Positions 40,931-49,529 of a stretch of 49,529 nucleotides of DNA are shown one piece after another (the first letter of the stretch is position 1; every line of letters begins with the position of its first letter). This DNA is from an uncultured Clostridia bacterium (lineage in GTDB: Bacteria; Bacillota; Clostridia; Christensenellales; Borkfalkiaceae), in the NCBI GenBank assembly GCA_946055105.1, contig CAMGEK010000003.1, positions 1 through 49,529 of the forward strand, in the 5' to 3' direction. The notes under the pieces are model-generated. The model saw only the letters and a list, made by a program, of their open reading frames with translations, made no database searches and was not told where the DNA came from. A program made the translations under genes and the position numbers.

Positions 40931-42595
40931 ATGATGAAAGGAACGGAAAAATATCGCAAGCAATACTTTTTACCCCCGGAGCGCTGTATGGATTGGGCGG
41001 AAAAGGACGCCGTCCTGCGCGCGCCCGTCTGGTGCAGCGTCGATCTTCGCGACGGCAATCAGGCGCTCGTCGAGCCGATGAGCCTCGAAACGAAAATCGA
41101 ATTTTTCAGACTTCTCGTTGAAATCGGATTCAAGGAGATCGAAGTCGGATTCCCCGCGGCGAGCGAAACGGAATACGAATTTCTGCGCGCGCTCATCGAC
41201 CGCGATCTCATTCCCGACGACGTGACGATTCAGGTGCTCACGCAGGCGCGCGAACACATTATCCGCAAGACCTTCGAGGCGATTTCCGGCGCGAAGAACG
41301 TCATCGTGCACGTCTATAATTCGACTTCCGTGGCGCAGCGCGAGCAGGTGTTCCGCAAGAGCAAAGAGGAGATCAGGAAGATCGCCGTGGACGGCGCGAC
41401 GCTGCTCAAAAAACTGACGGACGAGGCGGGCGCGCGCTATCGCTTTGAATATTCGCCCGAAAGTTTTACGGGCACGGAGCCCGAATACGCGCTGGAAGTC
41501 TGCAACGCGGTGCTCGACGTATGGCAGCCGACGCCCGATCGGAAGGCGATCGTCAATCTCCCCGCGACGGTGGAGAATGCCATGCCGCACGTTTATGCGC
41601 AACAGATCGAATATATGCACAAGCATCTGAAATACCGCGACAGCGTGATGGTGTCTTTGCACCCGCACAACGACCGCGGGTGCGGGGTTGCGGCTTCCGA
41701 GTTCGGCTTGCTTGCGGGCGCCGACCGTATCGAGGGCACGCTGTTCGGCAACGGCGAGCGCACGGGAAACGCGGACGTCGTGACGATCGCAATGAATCTC
41801 TATTCGCAGGGCGTAGAGCCGGGCTTGAACTTTTCCGACATGCCGTACGTCACCGCGCTCTATAAAAAATTCACCGGCATGGGCATTTCGCCCCGTCAGC
41901 CGTATGCGGGAGAGCTTGTTTTCGCGGCGTTCTCGGGTTCGCATCAGGACGCGATCGCAAAGGGAATGAAGTACCGCGAGGAGAAGTCGCTCACCGAATG
42001 GAACGTGCCCTATCTGCCCATCGATCCGCACGACGTGGGCAGGGAGTACGATTCGGACGTCATTCGCATCAATTCTCAATCGGGGAAGGGCGGCGTCGGG
42101 TACGTTCTGGAACAGGCGTACGGCGTGAAGCTTCCCGCCCGCATGAAAGAGGCGATGGGGTATTGCGCGAAACACGCTTCGGACGTGTCGCACAAGGAGC
42201 TCAAAGCGGACGAACTGTACGCGCTGTTCGAGAGCGAGTTCCTCAACGCGCGCGGCGTGTTCGACGTCGGCGAATGTCACTATCGGCAGGTGGACGGCAT
42301 TACGGCGAGCGTGGAAGTGATCGAAAGCGACGGCAAACGTACGGTCGTCGAGGCGACGGGGAACGGCAGGCTGGACGCCGTGTCCAACGCGTTGAAGAAA
42401 TACTTCGGGATCGCCTATACGCTCACGGGTTACGAACAGCACGCGCTGACTTCCGGTTCGTTCGCACAGGCGATCTCCTACGTCGGCGTGGAGCGCGACG
42501 GAACGGTGTATTGGGGCGCGGGAACGCATACGGACATCATTCGTTCTTCCGTGCGCGCGCTCGTCTCCGCGATCAACAACAGTTTCCGCAAATAA
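40931..42595 (+). CDS. leuA: 2-isopropylmalate synthase (LeuA2-type)
   Basis: 554 residues, the longer form typical of the LeuA2 branch (actinobacterial/fungal-like). The catalytic barrel has WCSVDLRDGNQAL (metal-binding Asp), EVGFPAASETE, SPESFTGTEPEYALEV, LHPHNDRGCGVA (the HxH metal site) and GNGERTGNADV. The C-terminal regulatory domain (about 430-554) should bind leucine. It condenses acetyl-CoA with 2-oxoisovalerate, the first step of leucine synthesis. ATG 40931 or the adjacent 40934 is served by GGAGAGG. No leuB, leuC or leuD follows. Confidence 0.94.
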   Translation: MMKGTEKYRKQYFLPPERCMDWAEKDAVLRAPVWCSVDLRDGNQALVEPMSLETKIEFFRLLVEIGFKEIEVGFPAASETEYEFLRALIDRDLIPDDVTIQVLTQAREHIIRKTFEAISGAKNVIVHVYNSTSVAQREQVFRKSKEEIRKIAVDGATLLKKLTDEAGARYRFEYSPESFTGTEPEYALEVCNAVLDVWQPTPDRKAIVNLPATVENAMPHVYAQQIEYMHKHLKYRDSVMVSLHPHNDRGCGVAASEFGLLAGADRIEGTLFGNGERTGNADVVTIAMNLYSQGVEPGLNFSDMPYVTALYKKFTGMGISPRQPYAGELVFAAFSGSHQDAIAKGMKYREEKSLTEWNVPYLPIDPHDVGREYDSDVIRINSQSGKGGVGYVLEQAYGVKLPARMKEAMGYCAKHASDVSHKELKADELYALFESEFLNARGVFDVGECHYRQVDGITASVEVIESDGKRTVVEATGNGRLDAVSNALKKYFGIAYTLTGYEQHALTSGSFAQAISYVGVERDGTVYWGAGTHTDIIRSSVRALVSAINNSFRK

Positions 42596-42621
42596 TCGCG
42601 CCGCGTAAGGCGCGCAAATAG

Positions 42622-42650
42622 AAAAAACGGAGCAGAAGCTCCGTTTTTTT
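42622..42650 (+). terminator. intrinsic terminator of leuA
   Basis: AAAAAACGGAGC and GCTCCGTTTTTT form a perfect 12-base stem around AGAA. Confidence 0.92.
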
Positions 42651-42856
42651 GTGTAGTTCATTCCTTTTTTTCGGATAACGCCGCGTGGGGTTCGTACGCC
42701 GATCCTGCGCGCGCGGTGAAACCGACAATCGGCTCGTTCGGGAAACGCGGCGAGTTCCGCAGGCGAGGTCGCGTTTTGTCATTGTTTTCGCGTTCGGTAG
42801 ACCGCGCGGCGTTGCGCCTTGCGTAAACGACCGTCGTTCGCGCGAAATACGACCGT

Positions 42857-45421
42857 TCAATCGACGCTGCTGTTCATGAGATCGCAGGCGCGGATCAGCG
42901 TATGCGATACGGGGAACGCCGCGAGCAGAATACTGACGATAAACAGTACGCAGGTAATATCGAACTCCGTCTCGGACCAGCCCGTGTACACGATATTACC
43001 GAGAACGGGAACGGCGAGCGTAATCACGCAGCAGGCGACCATGGCGGCGTAGACGACGGCGCGCAGAACGTTGAACGGTTGCAGAATCCGGAACAGCATC
43101 ACAAGTCCCGTAAAGGTCATGACCACGAGGAGCATGGGTTGATAGCAGGAGCCGAACACGTCCGGAAGGAAATAATTGCCGAGATAAACCGTCATGACCG
43201 CCATCGTCAGCGTGATCGCGGACGGGATCGCCCGCGACATGACGAACAGAATGAATTTTCCTTTCACGCGCTCGCTGTTCGGTTGCAGGGCGAGAATGGT
43301 GGAAGGGACGCCCGCGATGAATACTTCAAAGAGGAGCATGTTGTTCGTCTCGAAGAAGTAGGGGATCTGCGTTCCGAGGCAGATCGCCGCCAGAAAGGTG
43401 ATGAAGAGCGTCTTCATGAGATAGAGCGCGGCGCTGTTTTTGACGTTGTTGATGACGCGCCGCCCCTCGTAGACCACGGAGGGAAGGTTGAGGAAGTTAT
43501 TGTCCATCAGGACGAGGTGCGAAACGTTGCGCGCCGCTTCGCTTCCGGAGGCGACGGAAACGGCGCAGTCCGCCTCTTTCAGGGCGAGAATATCGTTCAC
43601 GCCGTCGCCCGTCATGGCGACCGTTCTGCCCTGTTTTTTCAACGCTTTGACGAGCACGGCTTTCTGTTCGGGCGTGACGCGTCCGAACACGGTGTACTGC
43701 GACGCCACGTTTTCCACTTCGATGTCGGTGAAGCCGTCGAGCGAGACGTATTTTCCCGCGTTCTTCACGCCGACGCGGCGAGCCACTTCCGAAACGGTGA
43801 CGGGGTTGTCGCCCGAAATGATCTTGATGTCCACGTCGTTCTCGCGAAACCATTTGATCGTTTCGATCGCGTCCGAGCGGATATTATCGGCAAGGGTGAT
43901 GAGCGCGACGGGGCGCAGAAGCGAGGGGAGTTTATCCCCGTTGATCTGGCTGGGGGAATAGGCGAGGACGAGCACGCGAAGTCCCATTTGCGCGTATTGT
44001 TTCACGATCCGGTCGATGCGGGGCGGCATGGGGCGGAGCACGAACTCCGGCGCGCCCAGACAGAACGTTCCCGTCTCTCCGAACGAGACCGCCGAAAGTT
44101 TGCGTTTTGACGAGAACGGAATGGCGGCGGTCGCCTGTAAGGCGGTCGAATGTCCGAAGCGGTTATACAGCGCGACGGACGTCTGATTGTTGTCGTCGAG
44201 CGAGGCGAGGAAAGAGCCCATGATCTCGTCGAGCGAATAATCGGTGTAGTTGTTGAGAATCATGCAGTCGTTGACCGTCATTCTTCCGTCGGTGATCGTG
44301 CCCGTCTTGTCGAGGCAGAGCACGTCCACGCGGGCGAGCATTTCGAGGGAATAGAGGTCCTGAACGAGCGTCTGTTTCTTCGCAAGCCGCCGCACGCCGA
44401 CCGCCATGGCGATCGAGGTCAGAAGGAGCATGCCCGAGGGGATCATGCCGATGACGACCGCGCAGGTCTTTTTGATGGTCAGATTGAGAATTTCCCGATC
44501 GAACGATTCCAGACTCCCGCCGAGGGTATGCCAGTTGACGAGGAACATTCCGATCGCGACGGGCACGATCGCGACGCCGATCACGCGGATGAACGTATGA
44601 ATGGAGTTCATGATCTCCGAGTGCGGGCGTTTGTACTTCTTCGCCTTGGACGTGAGCTTGTTGAGGTAAGTCGCTTTCCCGACTTTTTCCGCGCGGACGC
44701 GGCAGGCGCCGCTTGCAATGAACGAGCCCGCGTACAGAATATCCCCGCGCTGTTTTTTGATGGGCACGGATTCGCCCGTCAGGAGCGATTCGTTGACTTC
44801 CACCGTACCGTCCGCAAGCTTGCAGTCTGCGGGGACTTGCTGTCCCGCTTCGAGCAGAATGACGTCGTCGAGGACGATTTCGCGGATCGGGATTTCCGTT
44901 TTCACGCCGTTGCGAATGACTTTCGCGGTCGCGGAGACGAGCACGGAGAGTTTGTCGATCTGTTTTTTCGCCAGAATTTCCTGTACGATTCCGATGATCA
45001 GGTTGCAGGCGAAGATGCCGGCGAACAGGAACTGCGTAATTTCCGCCTGCGCGTAGATGAGCGCGACCGCCGCAATGACGCAGAGCAGGTTAAAGAACGT
45101 GAATATGTTGCCGAAGAAGATGCTGGCGTACGATTTGGAGTATTTTTTATTGACGTCGTTAAACAGCAGTTGATTGAATCTCAGTTCCGCCTGTTCGTTC
45201 GTCAGCCCCTTTTCGAGCGGCGGATAGAAACGCTCCACTTCCCCCTCTGCGGGAATGGATTTCGCTTTTCGGAACCGCTTCATGAGCTTTTTCCGCGCTT
45301 TGTTTTTTCCGTCCCGCACTTCCGCGGTATCGAGTACGCGATCGGAGAATCTGTGCGGGCGCGCCGATTCGTCCGTCTCGGTTACGGGTTCGGGTTCTTT
45401 TTCCGTTTTCGTGGTTCTCAA
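42857..45421 (-). CDS. cation-translocating P-type ATPase (CtpE-like)
   Basis: 854 residues. A long charged N-terminus (about 1-85) precedes the core. Marks are the actuator loop LLTGESVPIKK, the phosphorylation site CLDKTGTITDGRM, nucleotide-binding SSKRKLSAV and hinge AMTGDGVNDILAL. Ten membrane helices are expected. The fourth-helix motif is IPSGM, not the CPC of heavy-metal pumps or PEGL of Ca/Mg pumps. This fits the CtpE-like branch linked to calcium uptake in mycobacteria. The ion here is inferred. The start is TTG 45421, behind a GGAGG eight bases upstream on the minus strand. Confidence 0.88.
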   Translation of the reverse strand: MRTTKTEKEPEPVTETDESARPHRFSDRVLDTAEVRDGKNKARKKLMKRFRKAKSIPAEGEVERFYPPLEKGLTNEQAELRFNQLLFNDVNKKYSKSYASIFFGNIFTFFNLLCVIAAVALIYAQAEITQFLFAGIFACNLIIGIVQEILAKKQIDKLSVLVSATAKVIRNGVKTEIPIREIVLDDVILLEAGQQVPADCKLADGTVEVNESLLTGESVPIKKQRGDILYAGSFIASGACRVRAEKVGKATYLNKLTSKAKKYKRPHSEIMNSIHTFIRVIGVAIVPVAIGMFLVNWHTLGGSLESFDREILNLTIKKTCAVVIGMIPSGMLLLTSIAMAVGVRRLAKKQTLVQDLYSLEMLARVDVLCLDKTGTITDGRMTVNDCMILNNYTDYSLDEIMGSFLASLDDNNQTSVALYNRFGHSTALQATAAIPFSSKRKLSAVSFGETGTFCLGAPEFVLRPMPPRIDRIVKQYAQMGLRVLVLAYSPSQINGDKLPSLLRPVALITLADNIRSDAIETIKWFRENDVDIKIISGDNPVTVSEVARRVGVKNAGKYVSLDGFTDIEVENVASQYTVFGRVTPEQKAVLVKALKKQGRTVAMTGDGVNDILALKEADCAVSVASGSEAARNVSHLVLMDNNFLNLPSVVYEGRRVINNVKNSAALYLMKTLFITFLAAICLGTQIPYFFETNNMLLFEVFIAGVPSTILALQPNSERVKGKFILFVMSRAIPSAITLTMAVMTVYLGNYFLPDVFGSCYQPMLLVVMTFTGLVMLFRILQPFNVLRAVVYAAMVACCVITLAVPVLGNIVYTGWSETEFDITCVLFIVSILLAAFPVSHTLIRACDLMNSSVD

Positions 45422-45471
45422 AGGAAGTTCCTCCCTGACTGCGCGCGCGTTGCGCGCCGCTTTACGGTATC

Positions 45472-45500
45472 ATTATAGCATACTTTTGCGGAAAGCACAA
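45472..45500 (-). promoter_or_regulatory. sigma-A promoter of the P-type ATPase gene
   Basis: On the minus strand: TTGTGC, 17 bases, TATAAT. Confidence 0.7.
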
Positions 45501-45561
45501 AAAAAACGCCGCCCTGTTTGCGAAAAATTTCCGCGCATGCGCATTCTTGCGGGACAAACCG

Positions 45562-45590
45562 TTGCTTTTCGGCGGGAAAAGTTGTATAAT
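45562..45590 (+). promoter_or_regulatory. sigma-A promoter of serS
   Basis: TTGCTT, 17 bases, TATAAT. The leader to the start codon is about 25 bases, too short for the T-box that often precedes serS in Bacillota. Confidence 0.85.
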
Positions 45591-45621
45591 TGGTGAAGAA
45601 AACGAATCGAGGTAATGAACC

Positions 45622-46908
45622 ATGATAGACGTCAATCTGATCCGCACTTCTCCCGAAGTCGTGCGCGAGAATATCAGAAAAAAGTTTCAGGATAAGAAGT
45701 TGCCGTTGGTGGACGAGGCGATCGCGCTCGACGCGAAAAAACGCGCGCTTCAAAACGAGGGCGATTCGCTCCGCGCCGCGAGAAATACCCTCTCCAAAAA
45801 AATCGGCGCGCTCATGAAAGAGAAAAAGACGGAAGAGGCGGAGGCGGTCAAAGCCGAAGTCGCAAAAGACGCGTCGCGTCTTTCGGAGATCGAACGCGAA
45901 ACGGAGGAGGTCTCCGCGCGGCTCAAAACGGTGATGATGAGTATTCCGAATATCATTTCGCCCGAAACGCCCATCGGAAAGGACGACTCGGAGAACGTCG
46001 AGCGCAAGCGCTTTTTAGAGCCGCGCGTGCCCGATTTTGAAGTTCCCTATCATCTCGACGTTCTTGAAAAACTCGACGGCGCGGACATCGACAGCGCGCG
46101 TCGGACGAGCGGTCAGGGCTTTTATTATCTGACGGGCGACGTGGCGCGGCTTCATTCCGCGATTCTGACCTATGCGCGCGATTTCATGATCGGAAAGGGG
46201 TTCACCTACTGTATTCCGCCCTTCATGATCCGTTCCGAGGTCGTCTCCGGAGTGATGAGTTTTGAAGAAATGGAAGGCATGATGTACAAGATCGAGGGCG
46301 AGGATCTCTATCTGATCGGCACCAGCGAGCACTCCATGATCGGGCGTTTCATGAACACGACGATCGACGAAAAGAAGCTTCCGCTGAAACTCACCAGCTA
46401 TTCGCCCTGTTTCCGCAAGGAAAAGGGCGCGCACGGCATCGAAGAGCGCGGAATTTATCGGATTCATCAATTTGAAAAACAGGAGATGATCGTCGTCTGC
46501 AAGCCGGAAGAGAGCTGCGAATGGTTTGAAAAAATGTACAATTATACCGTCGAACTGTTCGTGTCCATGGAGATTCCCGTCCGTACGCTCGAATGTTGTT
46601 CGGGGGATCTCGCAGATCTCAAATACCGCAGTCTGGACGTCGAGGCGTGGTCTCCCAGACAGAAGAAGTATTTCGAGGTCGGCTCGTGTTCCAATCTGAC
46701 CGACGCGCAGGCGCGGCGGCTCGGAATCCGTTATAAAGGCGAGAAGGGCGCGGCGTTCGCGCACACGCTCAACAATACCGTGGTCGCGCCGCCGAGAATG
46801 CTCATCGCGTTTCTGGAAAACCATCTCCGCGCGGACGGAAGCGTGTATATTCCCGAATCGCTCCGTCCCTATATGGGCGGCATGACCGAGATCAAAGCGA
46901 AAAACTGA
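45622..46908 (+). CDS. serS: seryl-tRNA synthetase
   Basis: 428 residues. The N-terminal long coiled-coil arm (about 30-105) reaches for tRNA-Ser. The class II core has TSEHSMIGRFM, motif 2 FRKEKGAHGIEERGIYRIHQFEKQEM-type sequence (shown in part) and motif 3 PPRMLIAFLENH. It charges tRNA with serine. ATG 45622 has a weak GAGGTAATGAACC site. The two downstream genes follow closely and may be co-transcribed. Confidence 0.97.
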   Translation: MIDVNLIRTSPEVVRENIRKKFQDKKLPLVDEAIALDAKKRALQNEGDSLRAARNTLSKKIGALMKEKKTEEAEAVKAEVAKDASRLSEIERETEEVSARLKTVMMSIPNIISPETPIGKDDSENVERKRFLEPRVPDFEVPYHLDVLEKLDGADIDSARRTSGQGFYYLTGDVARLHSAILTYARDFMIGKGFTYCIPPFMIRSEVVSGVMSFEEMEGMMYKIEGEDLYLIGTSEHSMIGRFMNTTIDEKKLPLKLTSYSPCFRKEKGAHGIEERGIYRIHQFEKQEMIVVCKPEESCEWFEKMYNYTVELFVSMEIPVRTLECCSGDLADLKYRSLDVEAWSPRQKKYFEVGSCSNLTDAQARRLGIRYKGEKGAAFAHTLNNTVVAPPRMLIAFLENHLRADGSVYIPESLRPYMGGMTEIKAKN

Positions 46909-46933
46909 CGGCGCGCAAGACGGAAGAGGGAGA

Positions 46934-47890
46934 ATGGTTTACGTATTTTTCGACATCGAATGCGCGTGCGTATATAAGCACGACGCGAAAATATGCGCGT
47001 TCGGGTACGTCGTTACGGACGAAAATTGGAACGTGCTCGAACGGGAAGATATTCTCGTCAATCCGAAGGGAAAATTTCACCTGACGGACCGTAAGGGCGG
47101 ACAGGGGCTGGTGCTCCCGTACGAATACGAGGAATTCAAATCGTATCCGCTCTTTCCGGAAGTATATCCTCGGATTCGCGCGCTGTTGGAGGGAGACGAC
47201 CGCGTCGTGGTCGGGCACGCGACCGTCAACGACGTCAACTATCTGCGACAGGAAACGAAACGTTACCGTCTCCCGCCTCTGCATTTTTCCTTTCACGACA
47301 CGCAGTTTTTCTATATGAATCGCGAGGGGAATTTTTCCAGACAGTTCGGCTTGCAGGCGATGGCGGAAGATCTGGGCGTGGAATTTACGCCTCACCGCGC
47401 CGTAGACGACGCATACGCCACGATGCGCGTGTGCGAAGCGATGTGCCGGCGGGAAGGAACTTCCGTCGCGGGGCTGGCGCGCCGTTTTGCGATCCGTCCC
47501 GGAAAGATTTCGGGGTTCGAGATCAGAACGCCGACCTCCGTTGCGTGCGACGCCTACCATGCCGCCCGCGAAAAGCAGAAAGCGGAGCGGGCGAAGGCGC
47601 ACGAGGAATTTTTCCGTTTCGTCAATCAGAACATGCACCGCCGCAACAAGGGCGGCTCGCTCGACGGAAAGGTATTCTGTTTCGCGAAAGAGATCGAGGA
47701 CGATAGCGAGCTCTCGCGGAAACTTGCGGCGGCGATCTTCGCGTCGGGCGGGAAATACACCTCTCACCCTGCGGAATGTAACGTATATATCGGTCGCGGC
47801 ACGGAGGGGGTTCGGTGTAAAAACGCGCTCTCGGCGGGCGCGGCGTTTATCCCGCTCGATTCGATCGAACGGGCGTTGGAGGGAGTATGA
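46934..47890 (+). CDS. DEDDh exonuclease with C-terminal BRCT-like domain
   Basis: 318 residues. Residues 1-180 are a DnaQ-type 3'-5' exonuclease: FFDIECA (first Asp and Glu), GHATVNDVNYL (second Asp) and HRAVDDAYATM (His and last Asp). Residues about 235-318 look like a BRCT domain (LDGKVFCFAKEIEDDSELSRKL and AECNVYIGRG), often found with DnaQ-like nucleases in Bacillota. The middle is a basic helical linker. It probably trims DNA or RNA ends, with the substrate unknown. It overlaps the next gene as ATGA. Confidence 0.85.
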   Translation: MVYVFFDIECACVYKHDAKICAFGYVVTDENWNVLEREDILVNPKGKFHLTDRKGGQGLVLPYEYEEFKSYPLFPEVYPRIRALLEGDDRVVVGHATVNDVNYLRQETKRYRLPPLHFSFHDTQFFYMNREGNFSRQFGLQAMAEDLGVEFTPHRAVDDAYATMRVCEAMCRREGTSVAGLARRFAIRPGKISGFEIRTPTSVACDAYHAAREKQKAERAKAHEEFFRFVNQNMHRRNKGGSLDGKVFCFAKEIEDDSELSRKLAAAIFASGGKYTSHPAECNVYIGRGTEGVRCKNALSAGAAFIPLDSIERALEGV

Positions 47891-49173
47891 ATCTTCCCGA
47901 AGCCTTTTGTAATCGCATGAAAGAAAAGTTGGGGGCGCAGTACCCCGACTTTTTGCGCTCTTACGAATTGCCCGTACGGCGCGGAATCAGAGTGAATACG
48001 CTCAAACTTTCCCGCGAAGAATTTCTGCGGCTGAACCCGTTTTCCGTGGAGCAGGTTCCGTGGGAAGAAAACGGCTTTTATATCGCGGAGGAACGGGCGG
48101 GCGCGCACCCCTATCATTTCGCGGGGCTGTATTACTGTCAGGAGCCGTCCGCAATGTGCGCCGCGCCGCAGGTCTGCGCCGCGGAAGGGGAACGCGTGCT
48201 CGATCTGTGCGCCGCGCCGGGCGGAAAGACGACGCGGCTCGCGCAGGGAATGACGGGGAGCGGCGTGCTCGTCGCGAACGAGTATTCTTACGAACGCGCG
48301 AAAATTCTTTCGCAGAACGTGGAGCGGCTGGGGATTCGCAACTGCGTCGTGACGAACGCGGATTCCGCCCGCATCGCGGAACAGTTTCCGCTCTGGTTCG
48401 ATAAAGCGCTCGTGGACGCGCCCTGTTCGGGCGAGGGCATGTTCAAAAAGGAGCCGAACGCGATCCCCGAATGGAGCGAGGAGGCGGTCGCGCGGTGCGC
48501 CGCCCGTCAGGCGGAAATTCTCGAAAACGCAGCAACCTGTCTGCGCGGGGGCGGACTGCTTGTCTATTCCACCTGTACGTTTTCGGAGGAGGAGAACGGG
48601 GGACAGATCGCCGCGTTTCTCGCCGGACACCCCGATTTTACCTTACTGCGGGAGGAGACGCTGATGCCCCATCTCGTGCGCGGCGAGGGGCACTATTGCG
48701 CCGTTCTGCGCAAAGCGGAGGGGGCGGTCGGAAGCGTGCGTCCCTTTCCCGTGCGACGGAACGCCGCCGCGGAGCGCGCGTTCGCGCAATTTTCGGAGAA
48801 TTTTTTTGAACGCGTTCCGACGGGGATGACGACCTGTCTCCCCGACGGAAGACTGTACCTGCTCCCCGACGGCATGCCCGATACCGGATCGCTCCGCGTA
48901 CTCCGCGCGGGCGTGGAGGCGGGGGAGTTCGACGGAAAGCTGTTCCGTCCCGCGCACGCGCTCGCGATGAGCGTCAGACGGGAGGAGGTGCGGCGGTTCG
49001 TTTCCCTCTCCCTATCGGAATGCGAAGCGTATCTGCACGGCGAGACGGTGCGTTCCGGGCTTTCCGACGGCTGGTGCGTCGTCGGCGTGGGGGATTATCC
49101 GCTCGGATTGGGAAAGATCGTGAACGGAACCGTCAAGAATCATCTGCCGAAAGGACTGCGGAAATTCAGATGA
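47887..49173 (+). CDS. RsmF/NOL1-NOP2-Sun family rRNA (cytosine-C5) methyltransferase
   Basis: 428 residues. The N-terminal region (RRGIRVNTLKLSREEF) and SAM-binding core VLDLCAAPGGKTTRLAQ are followed by VDAPCSGEGMFKK and VYSTCTFSEEENGG. These contain the two cysteines used in catalysis and release. A C-terminal PUA-like domain (about 330-428) fits the RsmF/YebU subgroup. It methylates a cytosine in 16S rRNA or tRNA, and the exact position is not readable. It is translationally coupled to the exonuclease gene. Confidence 0.9.
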   Translation: MNLPEAFCNRMKEKLGAQYPDFLRSYELPVRRGIRVNTLKLSREEFLRLNPFSVEQVPWEENGFYIAEERAGAHPYHFAGLYYCQEPSAMCAAPQVCAAEGERVLDLCAAPGGKTTRLAQGMTGSGVLVANEYSYERAKILSQNVERLGIRNCVVTNADSARIAEQFPLWFDKALVDAPCSGEGMFKKEPNAIPEWSEEAVARCAARQAEILENAATCLRGGGLLVYSTCTFSEEENGGQIAAFLAGHPDFTLLREETLMPHLVRGEGHYCAVLRKAEGAVGSVRPFPVRRNAAAERAFAQFSENFFERVPTGMTTCLPDGRLYLLPDGMPDTGSLRVLRAGVEAGEFDGKLFRPAHALAMSVRREEVRRFVSLSLSECEAYLHGETVRSGLSDGWCVVGVGDYPLGLGKIVNGTVKNHLPKGLRKFR

Positions 49174-49292
49174 ATCCGCGCGGTCTCCGTTTCGGAAGTT
49201 GGAGAAGTTTACGGGGAAGCGTTCCAAGCGCACGTCGGATTCGTGACGGGAGGATCTTGCTTATTTTGTCGCAATTTGCGATCGATAGAAGA

Positions 49293-49421
49293 TTGACCGT
49301 CCTTTCCTTATAAATATACGGCAGGAACGGACGGCAAAACGCCTCCAACCGTTCCGTATTGCAGACGGTAGATCAAAGAAAAACCGCCCGCCGCTTCTGT
49401 CGGAAGCGGCGGGCGGTTTTT
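49293..49421 (+). ncRNA. possible small RNA between a promoter-like pair and a strong terminator
   Basis: TTGACC (49293-49298) is followed after 16 bases by TATACG (49315-49320). Downstream, GGAACGG (49324-49330) pairs with CCGTTCC (49349-49355), with a small GGC/GCC helix inside. The 19-base terminator follows. There is no open frame with a ribosome site. The -10 box is weak, so this may be only the 3' untranslated end of the methyltransferase transcript. Confidence 0.3.
49379..49421. terminator. intrinsic terminator, bidirectional
   Basis: AAAAACCGCCCGCCGCTTC (49379-49397) pairs perfectly over 19 bases with the arm at 49403-49421, with a five-base loop. There are A- and T-runs on both sides. 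Confidence 0.92.
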
Positions 49422-49529
49422 AAGAAACGCAAATCAGTGGAAACTTATCCCAATCGAGCCCTGTCGGAAGCGGTGGGCGGTTTTTAAGAAACGCAAATCA
49501 GTGGAAACTTATCCCAATCGAGCCCTGTC
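49397..49529. repeat. 64-bp tandem repeat running off the window end
   Basis: Copy 1 is 49397-49460 and copy 2 is 49461-49524, and a third begins at 49525. The unit starts CTGTCGGAAGCGG and ends CAATCGAGCC. The two copies differ by one base (C to T at 49410/49474). The first copy starts in the loop region of the terminator, so only it has both stem arms. Confidence 0.9.

Noticed and set aside
45591-45621. Serine T-box before serS
   Set aside because: Only about 30 bases separate the -10 box from the start codon and no T-box sequence is present.
49397-49529. CRISPR array
   Set aside because: The copies are contiguous over the whole 64 bases, with no variable spacers between them.

Overview
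The window reads as a chromosomal segment of an anaerobic, spore-forming, GC-rich member of the Bacillota, class Clostridia. The evidence is sporulation genes (spoVT, a SpoVB/YabM-like flippase, yqfC, yqfD), two rubrerythrins with a Fur/PerR-type regulator, Bacillota-type RNA leaders (a leucine T-box and an L10 leader), and the Bacillota gene order yqfC-yqfD-phoH-pgpH-ybeY-era-yqzL-recO. The high GC content and the giant InlB-repeat-type lipoprotein suggest an uncultured gut Clostridia lineage (Christensenellales/Borkfalkiaceae-like). That placement is inference only. Most sigma-A promoters seen have a 17-base spacer, which made start calls easier.

Layout. 1-5.6 kb: a partial tRNA-Ala and an AEC transporter (minus), then spoVT, a lipid flippase, mazG (yabN type) and dus. 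5.7-10.4 kb: gyrB and gyrA. 10.4-13.8 kb: a membrane protein with a repetitive acidic tail, a rubrerythrin followed by two very small coupled genes, and an HtrA-like lipoprotein protease. 14.1-16.5 kb: divergent fba and gap. 16.9-22.8 kb: the compact yqfC-to-recO operon, its genes mostly overlapping by a few bases. 22.8-26.7 kb: an antisense tRNA-Gly, then rpmG-secE-nusG-rplK-rplA and rplJ-rplL with their RNA leaders. 26.7-30.8 kb: an accessory stretch with large intergenic repeats, a cyclophilin-like lipoprotein, an AT-rich island holding a frameshifted VOC-family gene, and two uncharacterised divergent genes. 30.8-34.1 kb: a tiny membrane protein, a DUF1848 protein, a RuvX-DUF1292 fusion, and a perR-like gene with rubrerythrin. 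34.2-40.5 kb: one 2100-residue lipoprotein. 40.6-45.4 kb: leuA under a leucine T-box, then a P-type ATPase (minus). 45.6-49.5 kb: serS, a DEDDh exonuclease, an rRNA methyltransferase, a possible small RNA and a tandem repeat running off the window.

How the genes work together. Housekeeping functions dominate: translation, DNA topology, tRNA/rRNA modification and maturation, central glycolysis. Around them sit anaerobic oxidative-stress defence (PerR-like regulator, two rubrerythrins) and sporulation functions (possible sigma-E and sigma-G type promoter boxes at yqfC, spoVT and a small membrane protein). The least explained items are the 2100-residue modular lipoprotein, the ruvX-yrzB fusion that keeps an internal ribosome binding site, the two tiny genes behind rubrerythrin, several apparently leaderless starts, and the tandem intergenic repeats.
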